Source of the DNA: Stenopsyche tienmushanensis
Lineage: Eukaryota > Arthropoda > Insecta > Trichoptera > Stenopsychidae
DNA length: 64,000 bases
Reading direction: 5' to 3'
Assembly (NCBI GenBank): GCA_008973525.1
Contig: WACJ01000287.1
Coordinates: 186,001 to 250,000, forward strand
This document shows positions 36,085 to 48,274 of this stretch, one piece after another. Position 1 is the stretch's first letter, and each line of letters starts with the position of its first letter. The notes under the pieces were generated by a model. That model was not told the DNA's origin and did not search any database. It worked only from the letters and a program-made list of their open reading frames with translations. Position numbers and translations under genes: made by a program.

Positions 36085-37060
36085 AATACTCTTAAGATAT
36101 ATGAGTTGTCCTGAATTACACTCTTCTTAGTTCTCAAGCCATTTCTGCCAGACTGAAAAGCTTCAGAATGTGTAGAACCAATATCTGCCCCCTCGCAAAT
36201 CTTTTCTTGGTTTTCTCGACCTTGTTCTTCTGAGGTAGATTAAAAGTAGATCTTTAATTATTTCCTCATCATTCAAAATTTGCATTAAGCAATTTTACCA
36301 TAAACATTTTATCGATCTGGTTTAAACTTCCTATAGATGGGTAGAACGGTGCATTGTCTAGTAATAATAATGTTTTTCCTTTTTTATCTATGAAGTTTTG
36401 ATATTTTCTCACTTTTGGTATGAACTGTTTATTATATCCTCGTTTAAAAACTTCATCATTCATCCAAGCTTTTTTCTGATGATCATATTCAACCGGAAAA
36501 CTGTAGATATTTTTAAAGAATTTGGGTTTCTTTGATTGTCCAATGAAAAGTAGTGGAAGTCTGTGTTTGCCTGCTGCATTTGGTACACACCATTATAGTG
36601 ACACGTTCTTTACTAGTTTTGTACCCAAATGAAGTAATTTCACATCTTGATGCCAAATATTTCTGGGTAGTTTTTTCCAATTTAAGTCGGTCTTATCAGC
36701 ATTCTATATATAAATTCTTCGTCGAATCCTTTCTTTTCCACAAATAGCTTTAATGTGTCAATGGATGTGTTTGTTGAAGGTATGTCAGCAGAAAGCTTTT
36801 CCCTGTGAATTTCAAGTTCTCTGATACCATGTCGTCTTTCGATTTTTTTAAGCTATCCAGAACTTGCTTCGAATGTGTAATCTCCTTTTAATTTTGTATT
36901 AAAAAATATTACTTTTACACACAATAATGGAGCAGATATTGGTTGTCTAGTTGATCGTCTTTGTATGAAACACATAAAAATACACTCTTCAACTTCTGTA
37001 TTTCCTGATTTTTTCATAATTTTTCGCTCTGAGCTTCCATCTTCGGATATTAAACAATTA
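36085..37060 (-). pseudogene. pogo/Tigger (jerky-like) transposase, decayed
   Basis: Minus-strand pieces in several frames follow the family order. A linker reads SEDGSSERKIMKKSGNTEVE (~37050). The CENP-B-type DNA-binding half follows: CFIQRRSTRQPISAPLLC, then RRHGIRELEIHREKLSAD (~36830). The catalytic half has GFDEEFIY, a broken KNYPEIFG segment, and VRKYQNFIDKKGKTLLLLDN near 36400 (LLLLDNAP is the second-aspartate motif). A C-terminal EEQGRENQEKICEGADIG lies near 36220. At least five stops or frame shifts are present. The family includes both transposons and host-domesticated jerky/CENP-B genes; the decay argues for a dead transposon. Terminal repeats were not identified. Confidence 0.8.
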
Positions 37061-37227
37061 GTAAATCATAATATGCAATCCTATACATGCGTGAGCAAAA
37101 GTGGATATAATTCTTCATGTGAAAATCAGCAGATAATTAAAAATCCAGATAATAGAGGTTCTATAGTATATGGAAAATAAATTATAATTAAAATGCTTAT
37201 TTGGTTCTATTATAACTTCTCTTTTCG

Positions 37228-37245
37228 TTTTTTTTTTTTTTTTTT
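37228..37245. repeat. Poly(T) tract of 18 bases
   Basis: Uninterrupted T run close to the 5' side of the pogo remnant. It could be the antisense tail of a retrotransposed sequence, but no body is evident. Confidence 0.7.
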
Positions 37246-37314
37246 ATAGGAGAGGACCTATAACGGATATTTTAATTATTGTTGCAAATTCGTTCATTTG
37301 AAGTCGTCCCTGTT

Positions 37315-37350
37315 GGACTTTGTGGACTTTGTGGACTTTGTGGACTTTGT
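37315..37350. repeat. Short tandem repeat, four 9-bp units
   Basis: GGACTTTGT is repeated four times exactly (37315-37350). A small minisatellite of the kind that mutates by slippage. Confidence 0.9.
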
Positions 37351-37359
37351 GAAATTGTC

Positions 37360-39104
37360 TCCATATTTGAGATCCAAGAAATCAGGATAAACGTGGATCA
37401 AAACGATCTTCTAAATTTGCTGGCATGGTGAATATTTTTTCTACAATCAGATCTTAGTTAAAATTTATATTTCAAGATCTAGGAAGCAGCTCAAATCTTA
37501 GAATTGCAAGAACTCAATTAGGTCGCAACGCTAATCAGATATGCTACAATAAAAGTTACGCAATTTCTTAAATTTTTTTGTTCTTATGATAGAAAAAACT
37601 GCAAAATTGAAAAATTTTCTGAATTAATTTTAATGTAAATAGACTTCAGTCAAGGAATTAATTTTATTTGAAAAATTATTATTTGCGTCTGTAATATGTA
37701 ATATATCATGAACTGGCAGATGAAATGTTGCCAATTATATTTCTGGCCTGATCACTTTAATAATTGATATTAAAGCATGATCAGGCTACTATTTATCCAA
37801 TATAAAAACTTCTTCCTGTATTGGAGTTGTCATTTAAAAATGAAACAGAGCTTAACAGTTCGTTGTTAATTAAAATTTACAATGAAGATTATAAACAGTG
37901 TTTTAATACAAAAATTGTTCTGACGTAACTTTCCAACATTTCCATTATTATCTTTGTGGCTTTCAGCATTATGTTTTCCACAATAGAAATTGCATTCAGT
38001 AGCTCTTGCTATAATGAATTTGTTGCATTTAGCATACAATCTTGAAGCTTTGATTCTTAAGAAGAATATAAATGGAGAGCCTCATAAAATTAATTTGAAA
38101 CTACAGCCTTCTAATATTCTTTTTTATCAAGAAAATTAATGCTTGAATAGGCTTTGTATGGACATTTACTTAAATACGAATAGTTAAAACGGATGAAAGC
38201 ATTACGGATTGAAGGCTTTATTTGTATTCGCCGCAAAATGATGTGAATGAAAAAAACGATTGTAGCAAAGATATAAGATTTTCGCATATGTTTGATGAAA
38301 CTTTGTGTGGAATAAGTGCGTAATGTCACGAAATTGAACTTAACACACGAAAATATTTAAAAAAAAAAAACTACAAATGTCAAAGCATTTCGCAACAATA
38401 CGTGAAGATTAGTGATCCGTATCGAGCAAAAATTATTTTTTTTGTATTCCATTCGACCAGTTCGTGTAACGAGTGACCACAAGAATAATGCTAGATATTC
38501 GACTTGGTTCTCATGCGTGCTTTTACACATATTTTTCCTATAATAAGAGTGATCATGATGATTGTCACGAATATTGCTACCGTATTTTTTATTTATCTCG
38601 AGGTTACGAAATCGACTTCTTCGTGGTATTTGTCTACTTCGACGCTGATTATCTCCCCAATCGCATGTCTTTCGTTTTAGAAATTCATGTGATTGCTCGT
38701 CTATAACAAAAAAGTAGCACTAAACCGCAAGTCGTAAGGGCGCGGTCGCACTCTGACGACTACCGGTCAGATTCGTTTCATTTCAAATACCAATAATCGA
38801 AATGGCTGTTTATCATCATATGGAATGATTGATCATGTTTAATTCCATATCATCAGTCTGTTGGATCTACCGTAAAACAGCAGATATTCAGACAAATTCA
38901 GACACTCGTAAGTCGTCTTTTATAAATTTATTGATTTTATATTTATTTTCCAGATCTTCTTGGATCAGGGTAAACATGAATCTGGATCGTTGTAATTTTT
39001 ACCCAATTTGATATCATCTTCATTTGAAATTAGACAATTTTAACAATTTTATATGCACTTTATATGCATTTTGAAAGATAAAGATTTAAAATACATCAAT
39101 AAAT
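37360..39104. other. Intergenic with one hairpin
   Basis: AT-rich. Apart from the hairpin at 37746-37786 nothing is recognised; the 77-residue plus frame at 38473-38706 has no known motif. Confidence 0.4.
37746..37786. repeat. 16-bp hairpin with 7-base loop
   Basis: GCCTGATCACTTTAAT (37746-37761) pairs with ATTAAAG and TGATCAGGC (37769-37786) with a single 2-base bulge (CA). A strong small cruciform-forming site; role unknown. Confidence 0.8.
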
Positions 39105-39109
39105 AGGCT

Positions 39110-39235
39110 ATGCGCATGTGCCGCACCGCCTCTACTGCGTATGAGCTTGTGTCTATATGCATCATAAAGCAACCACGAGATCAGTAACGTGTCTATTTTA
39201 TTATATATTACACAAACACAACTTGCATAAAAGAA
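39110..39235. repeat. Dispersed repeat, relative at 51.94-52.05 kb
   Basis: TCTATATGCATCATAAAG and then TATTTTATTATATATTACAC plus ACAAACACA recur at 51975-52038 in the same order and orientation. No coding content; family unknown. Confidence 0.6.
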
Positions 39236-40470
39236 AGCAATGCATAAAATTAATTTTTCCTAGGAAATAAGAAGTTTAATTTCTGTCGCGCAAGAGTCTA
39301 TTTTATATTTTATTTAAATACCTACAGTGAGTAAAAATGGGTTGTTTGACTATAAAAATTGTTTTCAAATAGAATGATGTATCTCTAATATGGAATACAA
39401 GTCCTTAGCTTCGTAAGTTAGGATATGGTTAAATCTTGTTTAACTGAAAGTATTGAGTCGGTGCATAATTATTGCGGTTTTTTTTCTTATCTTTTTTTTT
39501 AATTGGCGATCGCAAAATCACTGTACTACATTTCAACCCTTTTTTGAAGTAGAGTATAATATGGCGAATATGGATATCATTTTTGATACTGTCTTTAACA
39601 AAAAACAAATTAAGAAAACGCCAATTTTTAAAGGAAAAAAGCCGCAATAATTATGCATCGACCAAATATATTTGTGGAATGTACGAATAATATGTGTAAC
39701 AATATAAAATCAGTTATAAAACCAATGGTTACGGCGTATAGTCAAGAGCTAAGGAATTTTGATTATTAGGAGAAGAATTCTTCACCATAGATGTTATCGT
39801 TGTAAAATATAATATTTTCGGAAGAATTGCTGAAGATTTGTTATCAAAGAGCGTGAAGCTACCGTGGGTCACGTCGCGTGCGACCTCAGCCTAATGGGCC
39901 AAGCTTGTTGTATCAACATTATAATTGGTTTGGGCCCGTTCGGCGACCGTCCGGTACCAAACCGCAAAGAAGGCCTCGGGCACCATCTACCTGTTCCAAA
40001 CGAATCCAGTTAAAGAAACCAAACTTATAATTTTACGGGAATTTATAGTCGTTACCTGCTTAAGCAAAGAGTGTTCCTTTTTTCGTTCGAGACGAAACAA
40101 CAGCCTCGTCGTGTTGATTCTACTAGCTGCAGCCAAATGATAAATGATGATTCAGCACACGAAAATCTCGCCGGATTATTTTTAGGCGCCTTTTGGGTGC
40201 GTGAGCTCTTTGCGCCTCTGCTTTTTAAGGGATTTGCTGCTAGATTTATACGCCATTGGATGCGTCTCGCAGCCACCGGATCAAATAAATGTGACTTTCT
40301 AAAAAGTACTGCTGAGGCTTCTATCATGAATATTCTTATTGTGCGCGATTGATTTCGGATAAAAGAACACCCACGCGGTGCTTGAATCTCTTGAAGAAAC
40401 CATGCCAAATTTGGCTCTGGAAATAATACACCCGATACGCAAATAGACGGAAATCATATATTCGTTTTAT
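39236..40470. other. Intergenic; GC-richer island 39850-40410
   Basis: 39236-39850 is AT-rich. 39850-40410 is clearly GC-richer, with overlapping frames on both strands (up to 118 residues, minus 40052-40408) but no recognisable domain. Candidates are a conserved regulatory element or an old insertion. Confidence 0.3.
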
Positions 40471-40472
40471 TA

Positions 40473-40667
40473 TTGACATATAGACGATTTATTGACATTC
40501 AAAATGTTTTGCATTTGAACAGATCATCTAACGGCAACCGGTGCCAGTTAAAACGAAATAAGCAGTTGGAAGCCCATAAACTATATAATTTGGCAAATAA
40601 TACATTAAGTAAATTCTGTGAGCTAAATTTTTTACCAGGTAAAATATTTGTGATTTGGGCCAACTAA
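40473..40667 (+). pseudogene. piggyBac-like transposase scrap
   Basis: The frame TYRRFIDIQNVLHLNRSSN followed by KLYNLANNTLSKFCEL and LPGKIFVIWAN resembles the piggyBac stretch in which RF..I...LHF.DN leads to LY.L...L..F...F.PG..L..DE. The first catalytic aspartate block should follow and is lost at the stop. Only ~65 residues remain and similarity is judged by eye, so the call is moderate. Confidence 0.45.
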
Positions 40668-41159
40668 TAATATCAGTCAACTTCAAATAAATATGTAGTT
40701 GTTTAGATTTGATTGCTAGAAAACACTCCAGCAATCCACAGTTAAAATAAGATTGTGAATTTATTGAATCTTTATAACTTTAGCTAGGTAAATTCTTGAT
40801 ATGAAAATTAATGTATGAAACTTATATTGAAAATCAATGAAGTTACATTGATGATTACTTAATCCAATAAATACCACAAAACTTTAAGAGAATTTAGAAA
40901 AAATTATAGGATTTTTCAAAAATATCAACTATTTAACAAGTCAACATATTAAAATCAAATATTGGAATGAAGCTTCTTATAATTGTTTATTTGAAGAAAA
41001 ATTATTTTCAATAACAGTAAGTTTTTTTATAAAAAAAAATATATAGTAAATATGATTAATGTGCTTGCGAAAGTCAGTTTATTGCATGAGTATAACGACA
41101 TCATCAACGATTTTATACTTCAATCTTATTTTTATTGAACCACTTTCATTATGGAAATT
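40668..41159. other. Intergenic; nothing recognised
   Basis: Strongly AT-rich with no coding or structural signals. Confidence 0.4.
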
Positions 41160-41345
41160 ATTCTGTGGGTGAAAACAACATAGCGCAAATTAACTCAATA
41201 ACTGATTTCGGTATCACAATCAATAGCGTGTCAGGTTTGGAAACCGTACGAGCCACGGAATAGAGCAAGTCCCCAGACAATGAAATCCACTGGTGTCAGG
41301 TCTGGAGACCGTGTGAGCTACGTAATATGGCCGCCAAAATAATTT
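41160..41345. pseudogene. Rearranged Tc1/mariner-related transposase scrap
   Basis: The minus strand (about 41245-41320) reads RSPDLTPVDFIVWGLALF, the third catalytic block of a common insect Tc1/mariner-related transposase (type with RSPDLTPLDFFLWG). The plus strand just left (41177-41236) reads ENNIAQINSITDFGITINSV, which in intact copies lies downstream on the same strand. The two parts are therefore in opposite orientation. A ~64-bp unit is also duplicated: GTGTCAGGT.TGGA.ACCGT occurs at 41228 and 41292. Dead. Confidence 0.55.
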
Positions 41346-43788
41346 ACACGACAGAGATGCCTACAAAAGAAATCCTAATTGAAAGAATAAGTACCACCTT
41401 TGTAATATACGAAGCAAAGGTAGCCAATTTGAACCAATTTTGTAGATGAACTTATATCTTAAACAAAAAATATCTTAAACATAAAAATTATTTTCTTAAC
41501 CCTGATCCTGCCAAATTGGTATCTCTTCAAGTTTAACGACTTATTGAATGATTTGTATGATATGTAGCATATCGTTGGAAATAGTTGTTAGTTTTTTGTT
41601 TAATGAATTTAGAAGTTGACATTTCTCATTCTTTTGCACTTTTTATGTGACTTTGGAAGCTCAGAAGTAATTTTATTTAAACCGATTGCAAAAAATAATC
41701 ATTTATTTAGATTAAAAATACATTGCAAAACACAAAAACAGTTATTTCGTGCTATTACGATCACATATTGAACAGTTATAATGATTCAAAGGTTAAATTT
41801 TGAATATTTTTTCAAAATGTTGAAAAAAAAATCTATTTCGACAACTCTGACATTTAAGACATAGAGAATATTTGGGAAACGTAGCAAAATACCTCCCAAA
41901 CCCCCACAAAAAAAAATTGTCGGTTAATGTTCAAAACACTCTGTAGAAAGACAAACATGCACTATCAATGGGATTCGTGTGAATGATGGTCCTAATGAAT
42001 TTATCATATTAAAAATGATGTAAATCAAAGTAAGATAGAATGTGATATTAAAAGGTGTTAGTGGATATAAATTATTTATATTTGCTTAATAAATTATTAT
42101 GAAAATTACATGCCAAGCTCGTGTCAAGATCTTGTTGGTAGTACTTCTAAAATGAGATCCATTATTTATATTTTTTCTGTTTATCTAAAAAATCACAAAA
42201 TGTGTGTTCGTAATAAAATTCCACATTGACACAGTATCTTTTATTTGAGAAAATATTCTCATATAAGGAATACGAATATGTTCCTTTATTAAGCGTGTTT
42301 GTACCGTCTGAGCCATTAACAACATACTGTCGAGCAATTCAATACCAAATTGGATAAAACAACCGACTTTTATAACCGAATATCACAGAAATATTTGGCC
42401 GAATTTCAGCTGGTGAGTCCTTTTGCTGAACTACATCAAAGTTATTTCCCCAAGCGGGAATATGGTTCGTGGATTAGTTAGATTAAATATAATGTATTCT
42501 ATCAACGCCAAACTTTAAATTATATCATTCCGTTTCGGTTTACACTGACGTAGTTTTCATAAGAAAATAATGGTTGCTCAGAGCAAATATTGATTGGTAA
42601 GATGGCTCTATAATTGTTCGCAATAAAAGGTGGCAGGATGCTCCTAATAAAAACGATGGTCTTCCTCGTTACATAACAGAGGCCCTAAACCGTCCTCAAT
42701 AATATAAAGTTAGTAAATTTTCGATCTTGCCGTACAAGAGAATGGCGTGGTCAGAACATCTTCGCCACTTAACCACGAGAGATGGAATATTAAAGACCGA
42801 AAAAAGACACAAGCTGAGGTCGTTTCTCGGAACATCGAGGAGAGATCACGTGGACCTGGAAATTAAAAAATAAATACATGCCAAAGAACGGAAGAAACAA
42901 TAAACGATTCCACCTCTTTCTTGTAAGTTGTCATTCGGTCATGACGGATTCCCACATGTTTCATCTTCCCTCGTTTCGGGCGCCGACAAATTAATAGCGT
43001 CTTATTTCCGATCCAGCTTAAAACATGTGTTGAGGATTTAATTACGACGCATGTGGGGGGCGACATTTTTTGCCTCTGAATATTAACCTTATAATTATAA
43101 CAAAATCTCAAATAATTACATCGGGGGTGACAAACTTCCCATGACTGGTAATCGACACCATTTCAAAAACTAAGCATCAAGGCTTCTGAATCATTTGATT
43201 TAATCTATTGCTTAAATTCAATATGTGAAAGCTGGGTTTTTCCATACATAACATATACATATTTCAAATGAACCATTTCATAAGATCAAGAATTCTCAGT
43301 CAAACCTTCAATTTAAATACTGGGTGTAAATTGTACATATATTTGGCAATGGATAATGGAGCCCCCCTATATAGCCAAAAGGCACGCTTTATGACTGTAC
43401 CTATTGTATGTTGTGGTACAATTTATAGACCCACCCTTAAGATCGTCAGACCACCGGTGGAAACACGTCTTAAATCATCGATTGTTAAACTTTTCTCAAA
43501 TCGATTCATAATATTGACATAAACGTTTGCCACCCAAATTGCATAAACGCAAATCCATTGTATTTTATGCATATGTATTGCGGTGGCACATTTGGGTATT
43601 GGGCTATATTGTAAAGAAAAAATGAAGTCCAAATATTATCAAGAGAAATAAGGGATGATTTCATGCATTGACTTTTTTAAAAAAAAAAATTATAAACCTA
43701 CAGTTATTTTTGCATCGGAAATAATTATTTATTATGAACCAATAGCATTTTTTGTCAATAATAGGTGAAATTAAACAGTTAAAAGTAC
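41346..43788. other. 2.4-kb intergenic stretch
   Basis: No gene or element recognised. 42640-43110 is GC-richer with frames up to 82 residues and no motif. Confidence 0.4.
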
Positions 43789-43790
43789 TA

Positions 43791-44636
43791 TTAGGGTGTA
43801 ATAATATATAATCGATTCTGTTCTATTTCATTTCTCCGGAAGCCTCATAATGCCTTCTCGCCAAAATTTCCCAGGTTTGTTGGCAAAATATTGATCAAGG
43901 TATATTTTTATATCATTTTTTGAATAAAAATTTTTACCACGTAAAGAATTTTTCAATGAAAGAAATAAATAATAACCTAAAAGGGCAATGGCCGGAGACT
44001 ATGGAGGATGAAGTAAAACATCCCAGTCAAATGATAATAATTTATTTCTGACGAGCAAAGACACACGAGGCCTGGCGTTATCATAATGAAAAACAATGCC
44101 TCGTCTGTTCGCTAATTCTGGCCGTTTTCTGGCAATTGCATCCTTTAGATTGTCTAGTTGGAAACACCATTTTATTGAATTGATCGTTTTACCTTGCTGA
44201 AGTAGCTCATAATAAACTACCCCCTTCCAGTCCCACTAAATGCATAACAAAACTTTTTTTGGATGTAGGCCAGATTTAGCTACAGTAAAAGCTTCTGTAC
44301 CCTTGATCCGAGACCGTTTACGTTGGATATTCTCATAGAGTATCCAAATTTCATCTCCAGTGACAAGTCTCTTCAAAAAAGGTTGGCTATTATGTCGTTG
44401 GAGAAGAAGATCGCATGTTGAAATACGCTGAAGTTTATTTGAGTCAGTCAGCTCATGAGGAAGCCACAAATCTGAACGATAGATGTAGCCCAATTTTGTT
44501 AGATGATTATGGATGAACGTTCGTGGATTTTTTAACTTGTTAGCTATTTCGCGAACAGTATATCGTGGGTTTTCTTCAACCATGGCTATGATTAGATCTG
44601 TGTTCATTTGCGAAAGACACTTATGGGACAACCTAA
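43791..44636 (-). mobile_element. Mariner element, 5'-shortened
   Basis: 846 bp between TA dinucleotides at 43789-43790 and 44637-44638. The right end reads TTAGGTTGTCCCATAAGTGT outward; the left TTAGGGTGTAATAATATA is a poor match. The first helix-turn-helix of the transposase is missing next to the right end, so the element is internally deleted. Confidence 0.75.
43830..44620 (-). pseudogene. Mariner transposase, catalytic residues lost
   Basis: The minus strand reads MNTDLIIAMVEENPRYTVRE and IANKLKNPRTFIHNHLTKLG (second helix-turn-helix), HDLLLQRH-like linker, then LVTGDEIWILYENIQRKRSR with the first catalytic aspartate, all in one frame to ~44236. After a frame change come HDNARPRVSLLVR (second aspartate) and WDVLLHPP, a TAG, SPAIALLGYYLF. 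The third aspartate, expected in SDYHLF, is replaced (LGYYLF). The C-terminal DIKIYLDQYFANKPGKFWRE and EGIMRLPEK follow. The stop, frame change and lost aspartate make it inactive. Confidence 0.85.
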
Positions 44637-44638
44637 TA

Positions 44639-44890
44639 AATACTAGTATCAAAATATCTGGAAATATAAACGGCAAGTAAGGATATATAACACATTAAAA
44701 TAACATACATCATCAGGATCTATTGTTAAAGTCCAGTCTTAAATGCTTATCGTCAAGTTAAAAAAAGGATCGACCTGTTCTATAATGCCATTGTGGTGTT
44801 AATTGTGCATTACGTTTTTTAGAAGTATTTGGGACGGATTTTATATATTTTTTTAAAATAACTTAGTTATAATCCTGGTATTAAAAACAT
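44639..44890. other. Short intergenic gap
   Basis: AT-rich; nothing recognised. Confidence 0.4.
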
Positions 44891-44899
44891 TTAAAAAAA

Positions 44900-45310
44900 C
44901 GCAGCAATCCGCATTGCATCCGGTTGTTGATCTTATTTATATTTTTGTAACATTCCCACGGAAATACAAACGACTTGTTATCGCATGGAAGGTGTTAAAA
45001 TTACAAATAGATCAATTGTAAAAGGCATTCTAAATATATTAAAAATGCTCTTATTATACTTAACGTCCTAAAAAAATCTTTGTACAAAGTAAATGGTCAT
45101 TTTTTTTAGAAAAACCTAAAATGTACAAGTAATCTGCGTCGCATTGCTTTGTGATAACAATTTTATTTTTATAGCGTTCCTACGGAAATATAAACGATAC
45201 GTACACGCGTAGAATATATTAAAATTGTGAGTGGATCATTTGTAGAATCTATTTTGAAATTATCTGATTGAAATGTGATTAATATATAGAATAAAAAAAT
45301 TTGCAAAGTA
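44900..45310 (+). repeat. Diverged tandem duplication, ~225-bp unit
   Basis: Two adjacent units align: CGCATTGCATCC / CGCATTGCTTTG at 44911 and 45141, CACGGAAATACAAACGA / TACGGAAATATAAACGA at 44958 and 45181, and TTAAAATTACAAATAGATCA / TTAAAATTGTGAGTGGATCA at 44995 and 45219. Offset is 224-230 bp. Not coding. Confidence 0.65.
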
Positions 45311-48265
45311 AAGTAATTATACATTTTTTGCTCATTTCAAATTCTAATCAAACAGAATGTAACAGTCTTTAAATGCTGATATCCGACGCGATTATGAAGT
45401 CATTTTTTCCATGTACATCCTATCGATGTCTACTTTTTCTATGGCAGTTCTACTTAGAACGGATGTCGCATTTTGTCAAACCAGTTCTTTGAAAAGTAAA
45501 GCATTTTGTTTGCTTGATGGATTCCTTGTCACGCTCTTGCTAAAGCATATAGATAAGGCTACGTCGGTAGCCGTGATTATCACTTCATATGTTGTCCGAG
45601 TCTAATGCATGTTGATGCTTTCAGATTGCTGCAAGACGATCTTATATATTTAGGCAGTGTTTTTTAAATATTTTCAAAATAAATAAATCATGAACCTGTG
45701 TATGAGCAAAAAAGATCAATTGGCTTGAAAGAGACTCTTACGCAATGCTCATTTATGTTCTTCGGCAACGGCACGTGGTCGCTAAAATATTTTATAGAAA
45801 TGGAAATTCTTTTGTGGAATTCCAGGACTAAAGGAAGATCCGCCACTGACACGTCATTGTTGCTTCTGGTCCAGGAATTGGATAATAGAAAACTTGTCTT
45901 TCCCACGTCCGTCTTGGCAGCAGAGCCTCTTTGTGGCAGAAAATGTTGGACCGACCATCGTCGACAATAGGATTAAACACGGTGACAACAATGGACGGAG
46001 GACACGGTTGAATTTCAAACTTTTTCTGAAAACGGCACAGTTTTGCATCTCAAAAAGCTTTAGTGGGTGACGGCGGTCTTTTGTAGGAACCGGTACGACA
46101 TATGTGACATACAAATATCATGCGTTACATCGCTTAACGTCACAAAGGTGAGAAGAGTTTTTTTATTCCGAGGGACGTCGTAAAAGAAGTCAAGTGAAAT
46201 AAAAATAAACATCAAGATGAGCTGCTTTAACGATCGCAAGGATCGAACTGCTTAAATTAATTTAATTGCTTGAACACCAATAAACTACCCCTAACGTCTT
46301 ACAGCACCTCGCATATAATTTCCAATTGTGAACGAAAACTATCTTGCAATGATTCCAATATCACCGCCAGCCAATTTCAGTCATACAGGAAGGAGCTTGC
46401 CGTATCTTTGATCGCCCTAGGTCAAAATAAATACACCTAAATTACGGTTTCCCTCCTAGGAAATGTAATTGCCGGGAATTTAGCAGCATGCTCGACCTTC
46501 GTTTCCTGGAAGGTGCACGCTTTTTGTGGTCGCCATTGTTGGTGCGTGCATTGAAAATCAAACTGGCCATTCATCAGGGGTAATGTTCCCCAATTGACGT
46601 CTCCGGCAGTCACAATATTTAGTATCGTGGTGAGACGTGAATGGATGTAACGATGTGCGTATGTACCTTGTTCGATCCTGGCAGAATCAGGGCCGCATTT
46701 ACTATCATAAAAGCCAAAATAATTTTAATACAGCTTATAAAATAACGCGAAAATGAACTGTGATTGTTGAGTTTGGGAATGCAATTAGCCGAACATTGCA
46801 ATTCATTCGGCTGAATCCATTATGGAAGGTTGATCTACCTGGAACCACAGCGTCGTTGAACTATTTATTAAGCCTTAAAATTGAACAAAGCCGGTTTAAG
46901 TAGTTGAAAATCATTTATCATCAACTAAAATCAGGTATATTTAAGCTTAAATGATTAGAAATGTGATGCAATCATGATTTTAAATCAGGTTGATCTGCCA
47001 TTATCTGAAGAACAACGATCATTCAACGATTATTTTTTAGTAAATGATGGCTTAAAAATTTTAAAAAGCAATTCTCAATACATTATATAATAATGAAATA
47101 CGATAGAATCAGCCGAAACAAATTAAGGTATGGAATTGGCTGATAAATTGTGCATTTTTATAGAAAACGTTGAAGAATTTAGAAAAAAGTCTAATAACAA
47201 GTATGAGATTTTATCGTGGATGATGGCTTTATTTTTTTGATTGTCCGTTTTTTATTATTTGAGTTTGCTAAATTAAAAATATATTTTGGTCTAATCTGTC
47301 TCAAAAAGGAATGCATTTATTGGTTATAATGACATATTTAAATTATGTCTCAGCATTACCCTTCCCCCCATAGATGAAGCAATATATGGACAACGTTCAA
47401 ACAACTGATGAATAAAATGCTAAACTTGACTGTCAATAGTTGCATGGTCATAAAATCTCATAAATCAATAACAAATTTAAAGGCTTCTTACCGGATCTTT
47501 TTTTTTGTTGTTAATCCGCAAACAACGTCTTATCTACAAAATCATTGACGTCAGTGCACGATAATGAACGAAAGGGTACAGATTATGATGATTTTGTGCC
47601 TTTCTCCTCTATTATCTACCTTATTAAAATTCATAGAACTTGCAGATAAATTTAAATTTACGACCCAAATACGTCATTCGGTCGTCTTTGACGCATTGTT
47701 TTGAGCCGATTATTTAAAATCGCATTTGAAAATGCATCCAGTTCGGTTCTGCACGTCGATCCCATCCCATAAAAATAGACAACACCCGATCACAATGCTA
47801 TTTAGCATCATTTTGTATTGATGCAACACATAATGCGTTCGATGGGGATTTGGGTGTGCATTTTACACGGGGACTCTTTACTGCTTCGGATTACAATGGA
47901 ATCATTTTTTGCGGTTTGCGGAACATCTGTGCCGATTTGGCCAAATCGGTACTTAGGCCGATATATTTTATATCTAATAAATCGTAGTCGCGAAACCATA
48001 TGTCGATGTTTTAGGCTTATGGCGTTTCTGATATGCAGACGCCGCGAGTGTCAAGTAATGCAGAGGTTTCAAACTCAATGACGATGATGGGCCGTAAAGA
48101 AACTTACATTAACAGTTGTCGTTCTATATATACATTCTTCTTATAGTCAATATCTATTTCCACCTGATATGTTGTTTTCAAGCTTATGAAAGATACTAGT
48201 TTGTCTCATATTTCGAGACAAAGATATTGCTTGAAAAGAATTCATATTTCTTGGGTAAATATTTT
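45311..48265. other. 3-kb intergenic stretch
   Basis: 45700-46130 and 46280-46620 are GC-richer and carry frames up to 90 residues on both strands, but none shows a recognised motif. A nested hairpin lies at 48175-48237. Confidence 0.35.
48175..48237. repeat. Nested hairpin
   Basis: Outer arms TTTTCAAGC (48175-48183) and GCTTGAAAA (48229-48237) enclose inner arms TTTGTCTC (48200-48207) and GAGACAAA (48215-48222) with a 7-base loop. The internal loop is asymmetric (16 against 6 bases), unlike a typical microRNA precursor. Confidence 0.6.
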
Positions 48266-48274
48266 TTGTACACC

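Noticed and set aside
48175..48237. microRNA precursor
   Set aside because: The two stems are separated by a large asymmetric internal loop; no ~22-nt duplex can form.
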